Shown: positions 26,105 to 37,257, counted from the first letter of the stretch. The stretch is DNA of 64,000 nucleotides from Plotosus lineatus (GCA_024760905.1 CM045737.1:13886226-13950225); one strand, 5' to 3'. The notes: generated from the sequence alone by a model not told the origin. Program-made: numbers and translations.

Positions 26105-27610
26105 ATGCAAATCAAAAGTATTACCTCCATACCGGATCGGTCGAGGCCCGGGTTAACAACGACCGCCATCAGTGCTGTCAATCAACAGGGTGCTGATGGA
26201 AATTGGACTACTGTTGGTCGAAGACGTCGAAGAAGGAGAGGTGGGAGGCGTGTCCGTAGGCAGAGAGAGAAGAGGAAAGGCATGAGTCTAGGACTGAGAG
26301 TGGGGACTTTGAATGTTGGAACTATGCACAGAAAAGGTAGAGAGCTGGTTGACATGATGCAGAGGAGGAAGGTGGACATACTGTGTGTTCAGGAGACCAG
26401 GTGGAAAGGTAGCAAAGCTAAAAGCTTAGGAGCAGGGTTTAAGCTATTTTATCACGGTGTGGATGGGAAGAGAAATGGAGTCGGAGTCATCTTGAAGGAG
26501 GAGTTTGTCAGGAATGTTCTAAAAGTGAAAAGAGTGTCAGACAGAGTGATGAGTCTCAAGTTAGAAATTGAAGGTGTAATGCTCAATGTTGTTAGTGCTC
26601 ATGCCCCACAGGCAGGATGTGAGCTAGAAGAGAAGGAGAGATTCTGGAGTGATTTAGATGAAGTGATGCAGAGTACCACCAGAGGTGACAGAGTGGTCAT
26701 TGGTGCAGACTTCAATGGACATGTTGGTGCAGGAAACAGAGGGGACGAGGAAGTGATGGGCAGGTTTGGTATCCAGGACAGGAACGCAGAAGGACAGATG
26801 TTGATAGATTTTGCAAAAAGGATGGAAATGGCTGTGGTGAATACTTTCTTCGAGAAGAAACAGGAGCATAGGGTGACTTATAAAAGCGGAGGTAGGAGCA
26901 CACAGGTAGACTACATCTTGTGTAGGCGATGTAATTTGAAGGAAGTCAGTGACTGCAAAGTCATCGTGGGTGAGAGTGTTGCCAAACAGCATAGGATGGT
27001 GGTGTGCAGGATGACTCTGATGGTGAGAAAGGTGAAAAAGGCAAAGGCAGAGCAGAAGACAAGGTGGTGGAAGCTGAAAAAGGAAGAGTGTCGTGTTGTC
27101 TTCAAGGAGGAGTTGAAACAGGCTTTGGGTGGCCAGGAAGTGCTTCCAAATGACTGGACAACCACAGCAAATGTGATCAGGGACACAGGTAGGAGAGTAC
27201 TTGGTGTGTCCTCTGGAAGGAAAGTAGATAAGGAGACTTGGTGGTGGAATGAGGAAGTGCAGGAGTGTGTACAAAGGAAGAGGTTAGCCAAGAAGAAGTG
27301 GGACATTGAGAGGACCGAAGAGAGTAAACAGGAGTACAGGGAGACACAGCGTAAGGCGAAAGTAGCAGTGGCTAAGGCCAAACAGAGGGCATATGATGAC
27401 TTGTATGATAGGTTGGATAGTAAAGAGGGAGAAAATGATCTATACAGGTTGGCACAGCAGAGAAATAGAGATGGAAAGGACGTGCAGCAAGTTAGATTGA
27501 TAAAGGACAGAGAGGGAACTCTATTGACTGATGACAGAAGTGTGCTGGGAAGATGGAAAGAGTACTTTGAAGAGCTGATGAATGAGGAAAATGAGAGAGA
27601 AAAAGAGTAG
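26105..27610 (+). CDS. RTE LINE endonuclease and upstream half of polyprotein
   Basis: 501 codons. Apurinic-type endonuclease motifs in order: GTLNVGT, CVQETRWKGSK (catalytic Glu), VSAHAPQAG, VIGADFNGHVG (Asp/Asn), TQVDYILC, and AKQHRMVV. Proteins of this type are often annotated as craniofacial development protein 2-like. The true start could be the second ATG at about 26280. The frame ends at TAG 27608-27610 because one A seems to be missing from the A run just upstream; one base more would join it to the next frame. Not a host gene. Confidence 0.85.
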   Translation: MQIKSITSIPDRSRPGLTTTAISAVNQQGADGNWTTVGRRRRRRRGGRRVRRQREKRKGMSLGLRVGTLNVGTMHRKGRELVDMMQRRKVDILCVQETRWKGSKAKSLGAGFKLFYHGVDGKRNGVGVILKEEFVRNVLKVKRVSDRVMSLKLEIEGVMLNVVSAHAPQAGCELEEKERFWSDLDEVMQSTTRGDRVVIGADFNGHVGAGNRGDEEVMGRFGIQDRNAEGQMLIDFAKRMEMAVVNTFFEKKQEHRVTYKSGGRSTQVDYILCRRCNLKEVSDCKVIVGESVAKQHRMVVCRMTLMVRKVKKAKAEQKTRWWKLKKEECRVVFKEELKQALGGQEVLPNDWTTTANVIRDTGRRVLGVSSGRKVDKETWWWNEEVQECVQRKRLAKKKWDIERTEESKQEYRETQRKAKVAVAKAKQRAYDDLYDRLDSKEGENDLYRLAQQRNRDGKDVQQVRLIKDREGTLLTDDRSVLGRWKEYFEELMNEENEREKE

Positions 27611-27660
27611 AAGAGGTAACCATTGAGGGGCAGGATGTAGCAAAGATCAGTAAGGGTGAA

Positions 27661-29100
27661 GTGAGAAGGGCATTGAAGAGGATGAAGAATGGAAAGGCAG
27701 TTGGTCCTGATGATATACCTGTGGAGGTATGGAAGTGTCTAGGAGAGGTAGCAGTAGATTTTCTAACAAGAACATTCAACACGGTACTAGAGAGTGAGCA
27801 GATGCCGGAGGAGAGGAGGAGAAGTGTGCTGGTGCCCATTTTTAAGAACAAGGGAGACGTGCAGAGTTGCAGCAACTACAGAGGGATAAAGTTGATGAGC
27901 CATACGATGAAGTTATGGGAAAGAATAGTGGAAGCTAGACTAAGGGCAGAGGTCAGCATTTGTGAACAACAGTTTGGTTTCATGCCAAGAAAGAGCACCA
28001 CAGATGCAATGTTTGCCTTGAGGATGTTAATAGAGAAGTACAGAGAAGGTCAGAGGGAGCTACATTGTGCCTTTGTGGATCTGGAAAAAGCATATGACAG
28101 GGTGCCAAGAGAAGAACTGTGGTATTGCATGAGGAAGTCTGGAGTGGCAGAGAAGTATGTTAGAGTGGTGCAGGACATGTATGAGAGATGTAAGACAGTG
28201 GTGAGGTGTGCTGTCGGTGTGACCGACGAATTCAAGGTGGAGGTGCGACTGCATCAAGGGTCAGCTCTGAGCCCCTTCTTGTTTGCTATGGTGATGGACA
28301 GGCTGACAGACGAGGTGAGACAAGAATCTCCATGGACTATGATGTTTGCAGATGACATCGTGATCTGTAGTGAGAGCAGAGAACAAGTGCAGGAAAATCT
28401 CGAGAGGTGGAGGTATGCCCTGGAAAGGAGAGGAATGAAGGTTAGCCTCAGAAAATCAGAATACATGTGTGTGAATGAGAAGGACCCAGGAGGAACGGTG
28501 ATGTTACAGGGAGCAGAGATAACGAAGGTGGAGGATTTTAAGTACTTAGGCTCAACAATCCAGAGCAATGGAGAGTGTGGAAAAGAGGTGAAGAAGCGTG
28601 TGCAGGCAGGCTGGAATGGTTGGAGAAAAGTATCCGGTGTGATGTGCGATAGGAGAGTGTCAGCAAGAATGAAGGGAAAAGTGTACAAGATGGTGGTGAG
28701 GCCAGCGATGTTGTATGGCTTAGAAACAGTGGCGCTGAGGAAAAGGCAGGAGGCAGAGCTGGAGGTAGCGGAGATGAAAATGATGAGGTTCTCCCTGGGA
28801 GTAACGAGGATGGATAGGATCAGAAATGAGTATATCAGAGGGACAGCCCACGTAAGATGTTTTGGAGACAAAGTCAGAGAGGCTAGATTGAGATGGTTTG
28901 GACATGTACAGAGGAGGGATAGTGAGTATATTGGCAGTAGGATGCTGAGGTTGGAACTACCAGGCAGAAGGCCTCGAGGAAGACCGAAGAAGAGATTTAT
29001 GGATGTGGTGAAGGAAGACATGAAGGTTGTTGGAGTCAGAAAAGAAGATGCGGAGGACAGGGTGAGGTGGAGGCGGATGATTTGCTGTGGCGACCCCTGA
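27661..29100 (+). CDS. RTE LINE reverse transcriptase half
   Basis: 479 codons from the first ATG-like start; the real frame begins just after the frameshift. Motifs: KNGKAVGPDDIPVEVW, YRGIKLMSHTMKLWERIVEA, AFVDLEKAYDRVPREEL (catalytic Asp), LHQGSALSPFLFAMVMDRL, MFADDIVICSES (the F-A-D-D catalytic box) and KYLGSTIQSNG. The C-terminal part has RWFGHVQRRDSEY and GRRPRGRPKKRFMDVV, ending MICCGDP. All catalytic acids are present. Confidence 0.9.
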   Translation: MRRALKRMKNGKAVGPDDIPVEVWKCLGEVAVDFLTRTFNTVLESEQMPEERRRSVLVPIFKNKGDVQSCSNYRGIKLMSHTMKLWERIVEARLRAEVSICEQQFGFMPRKSTTDAMFALRMLIEKYREGQRELHCAFVDLEKAYDRVPREELWYCMRKSGVAEKYVRVVQDMYERCKTVVRCAVGVTDEFKVEVRLHQGSALSPFLFAMVMDRLTDEVRQESPWTMMFADDIVICSESREQVQENLERWRYALERRGMKVSLRKSEYMCVNEKDPGGTVMLQGAEITKVEDFKYLGSTIQSNGECGKEVKKRVQAGWNGWRKVSGVMCDRRVSARMKGKVYKMVVRPAMLYGLETVALRKRQEAELEVAEMKMMRFSLGVTRMDRIRNEYIRGTAHVRCFGDKVREARLRWFGHVQRRDSEYIGSRMLRLELPGRRPRGRPKKRFMDVVKEDMKVVGVRKEDAEDRVRWRRMICCGDP

Positions 29101-29155
29101 AGGGAGCAGCCGAAAGTAAAAGAAGAAGAAGAAGACTACATTTTACTACATTAAT

Positions 29156-29260
29156 ACTGTATCAATGAGTAAGACTGTCTATAGAATGTGTTTAAGAAGC
29201 ATATTTTAGCGCATGTAATAAAACATAGTATTTTACTTCCGGTTGATCATTCTCCCACTA
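29156..29260 (+). mobile_element. Tigger-like element fragment flanking the RTE insertion
   Basis: The stretch with atgagtaagactgtctatag and gaatgtgtttaagaagcata matches, in inverse orientation, 49450-49515 inside the Tigger element there. It continues the sequence left of the RTE, so the LINE landed in a Tigger copy. Confidence 0.75.
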
Positions 29261-29389
29261 GAGGGAGGCATTGCATTATGGCATTGGATTTATTATTCAA
29301 AGGCAAAGCACTGAAGCAGTGTGCTTTTATTGAGGTGAGCTTGTGGTTTGTGTTTATAGGGAGTAGATGAGAGGATTAATTCAGGTGTG

Positions 29390-29830
29390 AACTGCCTTCA
29401 GCCCGAGCAGCTCAGCCACACCCCTCAGCTGGAGTGACCTCTCCAGGGTGCGAGCCAGGGCAAAAATGTTTTGGAGGAAGAGCTGTTGCCCATGTAGCAG
29501 ATCCCCCCCTCTCCACACTGTTCATGGGTCCAATTGATTGGGTGCTGGTACAATTTGGCACCAACAGTGTCGCAGGAGATGCCGGAAAGTTTCTGATATC
29601 AGAAGCGGACTGCCTTAGGGACTCCATCTCTGGATTTTTCCTCAGGGTTTACTCCCGAATCCTTCCTCTCAAGTGAGTGATTCACAAGGCAGTAGAGGTT
29701 TAGGGTCAGAGTTTTCCATCTCCTAGATGAGTTGCCTTACAGGGCTAACGGGTCTCATCTACCCGTCCCATGCGGCAGGTAGTACTGGGTTACATGTTAT
29801 CAGTAGCAGGGATAGTCCCTGACCTGACAC
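29390..29830. other. Unclassified GC-richer block
   Basis: Contains a short open frame at 29434-29676 with GPIDWVLVQFGTNSV. It differs in composition from the AT-rich flanks and looks like a decayed retroelement, but I could not assign a family. Confidence 0.3.
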
Positions 29831-30811
29831 AATTTGCCTTGTATAGAAAATAAAAAAGTGCCATGTGGATAGTTTCAGGGCTGTGTGCATAGTAGAAGAG
29901 ATGCTTTGATAAAATATTTGCTAAATAATTGCAAAATATATAGAACATAGCATTTGTCTCAATTTCAACAATATAACAAATGGCTTCCAGGCCAGCAATT
30001 GATTAATTTAAAGTTTTACATAATGAATTATCCCCCCCCCCCCCCCCCCAAAATAAAGTACTGCAGGTCGACTGTTTTAACTAAATCGATTTTGCCTGAA
30101 GAGAAGCTGCTTTTGGTGCATTAAATTTTCCACAGAGGCTCATTAAGAACCTAAAGAATTCACAAGTTATCCCAAGCACACCAAGACACAGGGAGGTATT
30201 AGGAAGAGAGAGAGTTAAATAGAGTGAGAGAAAGAGAACCAGAAAAAAATGTTGCTAATTGTCTGTTCTTTGTCGATGAGATTGTAATCAGATATTACTC
30301 ACACATCAAGTGACCATTTTAAATCAAAAGAAGGTTGAGTACCATGAAGAATGGTTTCTATCTCTACCCTATAGCTTATTTTGAACTGTTGTTTTTCTAT
30401 TGGGAAAATTTTTCTCAAAAGTGATAAGATAAATTTCACATTCTGTGTGAGCCACATAAGGGAGAACACTTTATAATAGGAGCTAAAATGGTGCTACCTA
30501 CTCAGCCACGGGGATTAAGAGGCAAATCATCAGGTTTAGGAATGTGAATTAAGCATAATCCACCACTTTGTCAGGGTTAGTCAAATATACAGGTAAATAA
30601 TAAAAAAAAACAACATAAGTGCGCCGATTCAAGCTTTTCTTATTATTTTATTCTAAAATATGTATAGTGTGAGTCATATTTGTTAGTCCAGCTGCGAAAA
30701 ATCCAAATAGTTTTCATCCATGGATCCATATAATCAGGAAAACAAATATTATAAACAGTCATTGACAATGTGGAGAGTTAATGTGAACAAGGAGCATTCA
30801 TTCTTTTTCTG
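29831..30811. other. Intergenic, nothing recognised
   Basis: Poly-C run at about 30032-30049 and a GA-rich patch near 30200. Confidence 0.5.
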
Positions 30812-31142
30812 TACTCACTTAATCCAAATTACAGTAGGGTCACGGGAAGGCTGGCCCCCATCCCAACCGACTCCGGGCGAGGGCAGAGTACACCCTGGAC
30901 AGCTCATAAGGCCATCGCAGGGCGGGAGCATGCTGACGGCTATGCAGCTACTCTTGTCGAAAGTCAGCAATGGTTCTGTTACATGAACCTCACACCATAG
31001 ACAGTGAGAGACATGGACGGCCTTTGATAACCCAGTTAGCTCTCACTGGGGAGACAGGGATAACCCAATGAGAGTGGGGCTTGAACCCCCAACCTTAGGA
31101 TCAGCGATCCAGCACCTTTAACCACCAGACCACCACTGCCCC
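30812..31142 (-). mobile_element. SINE-1
   Basis: L2-like tail left, tRNA-like head complement right (cttgaacccccaacc, accaccagaccaccactgcc). Confidence 0.88.
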
Positions 31143-31225
31143 AAACAAATAACAACAATCTGAAATAATGGAAATTTTTAACTGTCAGATTTAAACCTAC
31201 TTGAATAAATATTCGATTGAAATGA

Positions 31226-31542
31226 TGTCTGGGCAGTGGCATAGCATGTCAATCTGGGTTCGAGTTGTTTCTACGTGGAGTTTGCATATTCTCCTGTGCT
31301 TATATGGATCTTCTCAGGGTACTCCAGGTTTGCTCCTACAGTTCAAAGACATGCACATTAGGCTAACTGACTGTTTCAAATTGCCCCTAGGCATGAGTGT
31401 GCATGGTTTTGAGTGTGTTGTGTCCTGCAGAGCTGTTTAAGGTGTACAGGCCTTGGCCCGGTTTCAGCTGAAATGGAATCTAGCCTCTTTACGAGCCTAG
31501 TAGGATTAAACAGTTTGGCAAGTGAGTAAATGAGTGATGACT
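31226..31542 (+). mobile_element. SINE-3
   Basis: Head gggcagtggcatagcatgtc, body gtggagtttgcatattctcc, L2-like tail and ATGA-type end. Confidence 0.8.
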
Positions 31543-31638
31543 GATTTCAAGAATTTATGGCACCAAGTTGTTCTATAAAGAAAGTCTTTGGAAAGAGTTA
31601 CTGTTTTAAACAAAAACTGCAGAAACACAAAGAAAATA

Positions 31639-32579
31639 CAGTGGTACCTTGACTTACGAATGTCTTTTATAATGAATTTTCCATGATACAAGCTTCAATC
31701 CCACCAAAAATCTTCCCCATCCTACGAGCAAATTTTTGATTTACGAGCTCTGCTGGAGAAATGGCTTTTCCAGCCGATTAGCCTCGTATTCTTCCGTGTG
31801 TATTCCTCTGTGCTCTGAGAACCCCTTCTGAAGTGCTTCTCAATAATTTTCTCTGATGCCCCCTATAGGGAAAAAAAACATTTCACGCCGCCCCCCCCCC
31901 CCCCCCCAGCGCCCTGCACGCAACTATAAATAGTGTTTACTGCACTTCATACCATTTGCTCTGTGCTTTGTACCATAGGGAACATAGTGAGAGCGACACT
32001 GCCATCTACTGTAGAGGACACGTAATTACACTTAATTCTAGTACAGTATGGCAAAAAAGCTTGTTCTCTAGGGTCATACAACCCCCCCCCTGGAATCACA
32101 CTGCACCCTCCAAGGGGGCATTCTCCACTATTTGAGAAGCACTGGCCTTGTGGGAGCTCACCACGAGCCTTTCCTTGCTGGCATTTGTAGCGAGCACATG
32201 CACAAAATTCTCCTCTTCCTTCTCTGTTACGCACCACCTCATCTCTGCCCACGTGACATCTTCATGCCCAGGTCGATGATCGGAGGGTAAGTTGTCATTG
32301 TTTATGCTTGTTTTATTATTATTTATTCTCAATTATTATTCATGTTAATGTACATGTATTATTATTATTATGAAATAGTTATTGTTTTTACATGTTTATC
32401 TTTAATATATTAGATAAATATATGTGTTTGTGTCAGGTTATATGAGTTTGGGAGGGGGTTGGAATGGATTAATTGGTTTTCTATTATTTCCTATGGGGAT
32501 TTTTGTTTTAACTAGTGAACATTTTGACTTATGAGCTTGCCCACGGAACGGATAAATTTTGTAAATAAAGGTACCACTG
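31639..32579 (+). mobile_element. Tigger-like MITE with nested hAT-like element
   Basis: Starts cagtggtaccttgacttacg, ends with the complement (ataaaggtaccactg), TA flanks. No transposase frame. Confidence 0.75.
31834..32153 (-). mobile_element. hAT-like element nested in the Tigger MITE
   Basis: Inverted ends agtgcttctcaat (left) and atttgagaagcact (right). The right part is homologous, in inverse orientation, to 39435-39645. A C-run lies at 31892-31907. The 8-base duplication expected of hAT insertions was not clear. Confidence 0.5.
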
Positions 32580-32580
32580 T

Positions 32581-32898
32581 ATAGGGTGCTGGATAGCTGA
32601 TCCTAAGGTTGGGGGTTTGAGTCCCACTCTCCACAAGGTTGTCACTGTCTGCCCCCAGTACAGCTAACTGTGTTATCAATGGCTGGCCATGTCTCTCACT
32701 GTCTATGGTGGGAGGTATGTAAAAGAACCATTGCTGACTTTCGTCAAGAGTAGGCTGCAAAGCCGGCCGCCTGTTTCCTCCCTGCGATGGCCTGCCGAGC
32801 TGTCCAGGGTGTACTCTGCCCTCACCCAGAGTCGGTTGGGCTGGGCGCCAGCTTCCCCGTGACCCTAATTAGGATTAAGCAGTAACAGAAAATCAATG
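32581..32898 (+). mobile_element. SINE-1 inserted at the tip of the Tigger MITE
   Basis: B box ggtttgagtccc, full body and tail. Flanked by aaaggtaccactg at 32567 and 32899, a duplication that includes the Tigger terminus. The A-box end is short. Confidence 0.85.
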
Positions 32899-32912
32899 AA
32901 AGGTACCACTGC

Positions 32913-33633
32913 ACTGAATTTTCTGTTGAAAGGAAATCGGTTGCTTTAACTTTGCACGTGGGCTGAACATATCAAACCATGTTTTAGCAGACTGCAGCAT
33001 GTACTTACAACCAGAGTTCATTCGTTGCTGCAGAAATCACACACGGTGCACATGGGTGGTGAATCACGCAACATGGCCAGGACTCTGGCATGCCTCTTGC
33101 ACTTTTTCATTGCATGGTAACATTCATTTATTTCTTTAAAATACTGTACTGTTAATGTGGAAATGTTAAAACACTGAATTCAGAAACAACACTAGAGATG
33201 TCCTTTTCATTCAATTTATTCAACAATCAGCAGCAGTTTTTGAATTTTGCGACAGATTGTCCATACTTTCATGCTCAAATTTCAGCCATTTGTCCCATTT
33301 TCTTTCTTGAACCTACAAACACTAATAAAGTGTGGTAAGAAATTGATGGAAAAAATAAATTAAAAATACTTGTACTTTTAAGTAATGCACAAGCTTTAAT
33401 ATATATTTATATATATGTGCATTTCGTAAATGTCAGTAAAGACACAGTGAAAACTTAAAATTGCTGTGAAGAATTCAAAATGTTAATATATACATTGTTA
33501 TGAATGTTTGGAATATGACATTATGACTCCAAATATTCATTTATTTGGTAATTCTACTGTATAAGTTTTATGTGACACTAATTACTCAAAAGAACAGAGA
33601 TTCACCCACACACCAGATATGAAAAGGGGTGTA
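32913..33633. other. Intergenic, nothing recognised
   Basis: AT-rich, no supported feature. Confidence 0.5.
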
Positions 33634-34130
33634 CAGGGATCCCTCACTTTCCACGGATAATTGGGACAGAGATCCCCCTGCGACCGCCAAATTCCGCAAA
33701 GTAGGATCAACACCCCCCCCCCCCCCTCCCCAACTGACGTATACGAACATGTATATGTGTATATAATATCAATAACTACATATTCAACACTATAAATGCT
33801 TATAATAACAATTACACATTCAAAAATAATGCATAAGATGTAAATATAATACAAATACACACACATACAGATGCGTACGCGCACTCAGATACACACCTCA
33901 CATAAAAATGTAAGTAGTTTTGATGGGAGGTTTTGGGTTGTTTTTTGTTTTTGTTTGTTTGGGTTTTTTTTTTTTTGCATAATTGGCCTTGTTTTTGTGA
34001 CATTTTCTTTAACTTTTTCCCCTGTTCTTCCTTCATTTCCTTATTTTTTAATTCAATAAATATTAAAAAAAAAAAAATGTGATGCACTGAAGCTGCAGGA
34101 ATTGAAGCGCGAAGTATCGAGGAATCCCTG
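33634..34130 (+). mobile_element. MITE-1 copy 4
   Basis: Starts cagggatccctcactttcca, has a C-run at about 33711-33726, and ends atcgaggaatccctg. Confidence 0.88.
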
Positions 34131-34277
34131 TATAAATGTAAAGGGAGCTGACAGTTTTATGAAGACAACATAGATGTCACCCATTCTCCTATGATTTGCT
34201 TTTAAGGATGGCAATTAAACAAACAAAAACAAAAGACAAAAAAAAAAAAAAAAAAAAAAAACAGCTCTCGAAGCTCT

Positions 34278-34290
<13 letters not shown>

Positions 34291-34308
<18 letters not shown>

Positions 34309-34362
34309 ATGTGTGTATGTGTGTGTGTGTGTGTGTGTATGTGTGTGTATGTGTGTGTATGT

Positions 34363-34402
<40 letters not shown>
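34291..34402. repeat. (GT)n microsatellite with ATGT interruptions
   Basis: About 112 bases of GT with regular TATG units. Confidence 0.93.
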
Positions 34403-34403
<1 letters not shown>

Positions 34404-34635
34404 CTAAGCCTATCAAATTCGGGGAAATGACATGATTCTTTTCCCAACACAAAAGGACAAAGGCTTTCCTATGCTATGAGCCGTTCATGGGACTTAGTGT
34501 GTCTATGACTATTACAGTCTAGCTGGTGGAAAGATGTTTTGTACTATTGTGGTGCTTGTAATGAGAAAAAAAAAAATCAAACCTACTAGGAATTTTTGTG
34601 CAGGTCTTCGACTATGCTACTTTCAAACACAATAT

Positions 34636-34898
34636 TGTTGGAGACCCCTGGTGCATCTAACTGGGTTATCAAAGGCCCGGCCATGCCTCTCACTGTCTGT
34701 GGTCTGAGGCTGTAAAAGAACCATTTCTGACTTTCGACAAGAGTCGGTTGCATAGCTGTCAGCTTGTTTCTGCCCTACGATGGCCTGGTGAGCTGTCCAG
34801 GGTGTACTCTTCCCTCTCTCGAATTTGACTGGGATGGCGGCCAGCGTCCCTGCGACCCTAATTAGGATTAAGTGGTTACAGAAAATGAATGAATGAAT
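34636..34898 (+). mobile_element. SINE-1, head missing
   Basis: Body taactgggttatcaaaggcc, then the L2-like tail and ATGA repeats. Confidence 0.8.
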
Positions 34899-35644
34899 GA
34901 TATGTGGTGCTGTGGTGCGTTTTCTAAATTTCAAACCTGAAACACTTCCATGACTTACTTATAGCCTGTCAGGGAATCTGCAATAATATCATACATGTAA
35001 ATGTTTTGGGACCTTAGACTCATCATCATGCCGTAGGAATTTTTTAGTCTCCTGACACCAGCAGTGAATGGTTGTGTGCCTCTTTCCGTGTGATGTTGCC
35101 CTACAGTGGATTGGCAGGCTCTTCAGGGTGTACATCAACTTCAGCAAGATGAGTGTGTGATGAGTGACAACATATTTTTAAACGAGAAAACCCTATGTAC
35201 TGCATCTTTACCTATGTTTACAAAAGTACAGCCATCTAAAGAGGTCAGTCTACAGGGGTGGAGGGAGGGGATCACTCAAACTCTGCAAATTATTTTTGCT
35301 TCTTCTAGGCAGTTTCTCAGTGGCTAAGGGACTTGTTAATACAGAAAATCTACCAGCCATCGTTATTGCTTTGAGACTATGACAGAAATGTTCACTCATG
35401 TTTGTGTTTATGAAGAGAGAGAGATCATTTCATAAATCTCTCTAACACCATGCAATAGAAAGATGCAGGCAGAAAGTGAGGATAATGAAATAAAGAAAAG
35501 GATGAGAGGAAGGGAGCGAGGGAGAGAGAGAGAGATAATGAAAGAAGTGTAGTGAAGACAGCATGAGAAACAAACAAGAGATGAGACAAGAAAGAGAGGG
35601 ATTCTAATTAAATTAAATAATAATAATAATAATAATAAAAAAAG
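34899..35644. other. Intergenic; GA-rich patch
   Basis: A purine-rich GAGA segment at about 35418-35600 and AAT repeats at 35620-35638. No gene. Confidence 0.5.
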
Positions 35645-35800
35645 TGCTCGTCATAGTAGTGTAGTGGTTGGCATGTGCGACCCGCAGCAAGAAGGTCCTT
35701 ATGGCGAGTATGCTCGCCATGTGCTTGTTTGGGTTTCCTCTGGCCACTCCTGTTTCCTCCAACAGTCCAAAGACATACACATTAGACTTATCATCACCTT
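35645..35800 (+). mobile_element. SINE-3, 3'-truncated
   Basis: Head tagtgtagtggttggcatgt; body ccaacagtccaaagacatac. Confidence 0.75.
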
Positions 35801-35878
35801 TATGCGAAAAACTTTGATCATGTAAACGTGTTCAATCATAAAAACAATGGAAAGCAAAACTCACGGTTGTTTACATTA

Positions 35879-36426
35879 CAGGGATCACTCACTTTACGCG
35901 GTTAATTGGGACCGAGATCCCCACGCGACCATCAAAATCCGGGAAGTAGGATCACCCCCCCCACCCCCCTGACTGAAATATTACGTACATGTATATGTGT
36001 ATCTAATATCAATACATACATATTCAATGCTATAAGTGCTTATAATAACAATTAAACATTAAAATTAACACAAGATTATAAATAAAATATAAATACACAC
36101 ACACATACAGATGGTATTGCAAGAGAAGAAGACGACACACATAAATACAGATGCAGATGCAGATGTGTGTGCACACACAGATGCAACAATGTAAGTAGTT
36201 TTGATGGGAGATTTTGGGTTGTTTTTTTTGTTTTGTGTTTGTTTGTGTTTTTTTTTTTCATGATTGGCCTTGTTTTTGTGGCATTTTCCTTCACTTTTCC
36301 TCCTGTTCTTCCTTAATTTCCATATTTTTTAATTCGATGAATATTTATTATGATTTTTTTTTTTTTTTTAAACGCGATGCACTGAAGCCGCATGGATTGA
36401 AGCGTGAAATAGCGATGGGATCCCTG
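35879..36426 (+). mobile_element. MITE-1 copy 5
   Basis: Starts cagggatcactcactttacg, ends agcgatgggatccctg; a C-rich stretch lies at 35955-35968. Confidence 0.85.
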
Positions 36427-36584
36427 TATTTCAGAGTTGTGTCAGGCATCAGAGGGGAAGGGCTAGAAGCGATGTAACCATCATGCATAGTTGACATGGT
36501 ATAGTCCTCCAGAGTCAGTGTTGTAATCTGGGGTTGCTTCAGTTGGTCAGGTCAAGGCTCAGCAACAATATCTTCTTTCCTTCT

Positions 36585-36700
36585 TCTTTTCCTTTCGGAT
36601 TTTTCCATTTTTTTCAGGGGTCGCCACAGCGAATCATGTGATTCGCATGTTTGATTTGGCATAGGCTATTACATTGGATGCCCTTCCTGACACAACCCTT
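36585..36700 (-). mobile_element. Internally deleted RTE (5' leader joined to 3' end)
   Basis: Read on the minus strand: gggttgtgtcaggaagggca (the RTE 5' leader, as at 26055), then gattcgctgtggcgacccct and ccgaaaggaaaagaagaag (the RTE 3' end, as at 29080). All coding sequence between is missing, so the copy is non-autonomous. Confidence 0.8.
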
Positions 36701-36702
36701 TA

Positions 36703-36858
36703 GCAAGGGACAGAAACAAGTCGATGGCTATGCAGCTACTCTTTACGAAAGTCAGCAATGGTTCTTATACATGTCTCTCACCACAGACAGTGAGAGTCAT
36801 GGCCGGCCGTTGATAACCCAGTTAGCTGCAATGGGGGGGACAGTGACAACCCTTTGTT
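36703..36858 (-). mobile_element. SINE-1 fragment
   Basis: Central body and part of the head side, directly abutting the deleted RTE. Confidence 0.75.
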
Positions 36859-37257
36859 TGACTATATAATGACATCTAGAGGTCACATAATGTGAAATCT
36901 TGGGCTGCTCTGATGTTATGTTTACGATCTGAAGCATTGGTTTAATCGGGAAATTACAGATACACTTTAAAAATAACAATTAAAAGCTGTTGGATGGATT
37001 TTTTCTGTATTGTCTATTACAATTAAGTTAATATAAAGTTTTTGAAGAGAGTTAGGGTAGAAGTAAAAAGGCTTTTGTTTTGATTTAGACTATATTAAAT
37101 AATCCATTAGGGCAGTAAGGAACTTATATTGAATGTCTCTTGATCTAAAGCATAAAAGTGCACTTTCATGTTATAATTCTACTTATAAAAATAGAGTGTT
37201 TGTTTACAATGGGCCTTATTTATCGGTCTGGATAGGAGTTAATGTATTTGTAAAATG
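36859..37257. other. Intergenic, nothing recognised
   Basis: AT-rich. Confidence 0.5.

Larger units (their letters stand above)
25980..29134 (+). mobile_element. RTE-type non-LTR retrotransposon, near full length
   Basis: 5' leader with gtgtcaggaagggcatccg, endonuclease, reverse transcriptase, then tgtggcgacccctgaaggga and an (AAG)n tail. A perfect 21-base target duplication (starting actacattttac) flanks it at 25959-25979 and 29135-29155. The single obvious defect is a frameshift near 27600. It lies within sequence matching the Tigger element at 47900-50026. Confidence 0.93.

Noticed and set aside
26182..29021. Long minus-strand frames opposite the RTE LINE (up to 255 codons)
   Set aside because: Mirror frames of the real endonuclease and RT coding strand; no recognisable motifs of their own.
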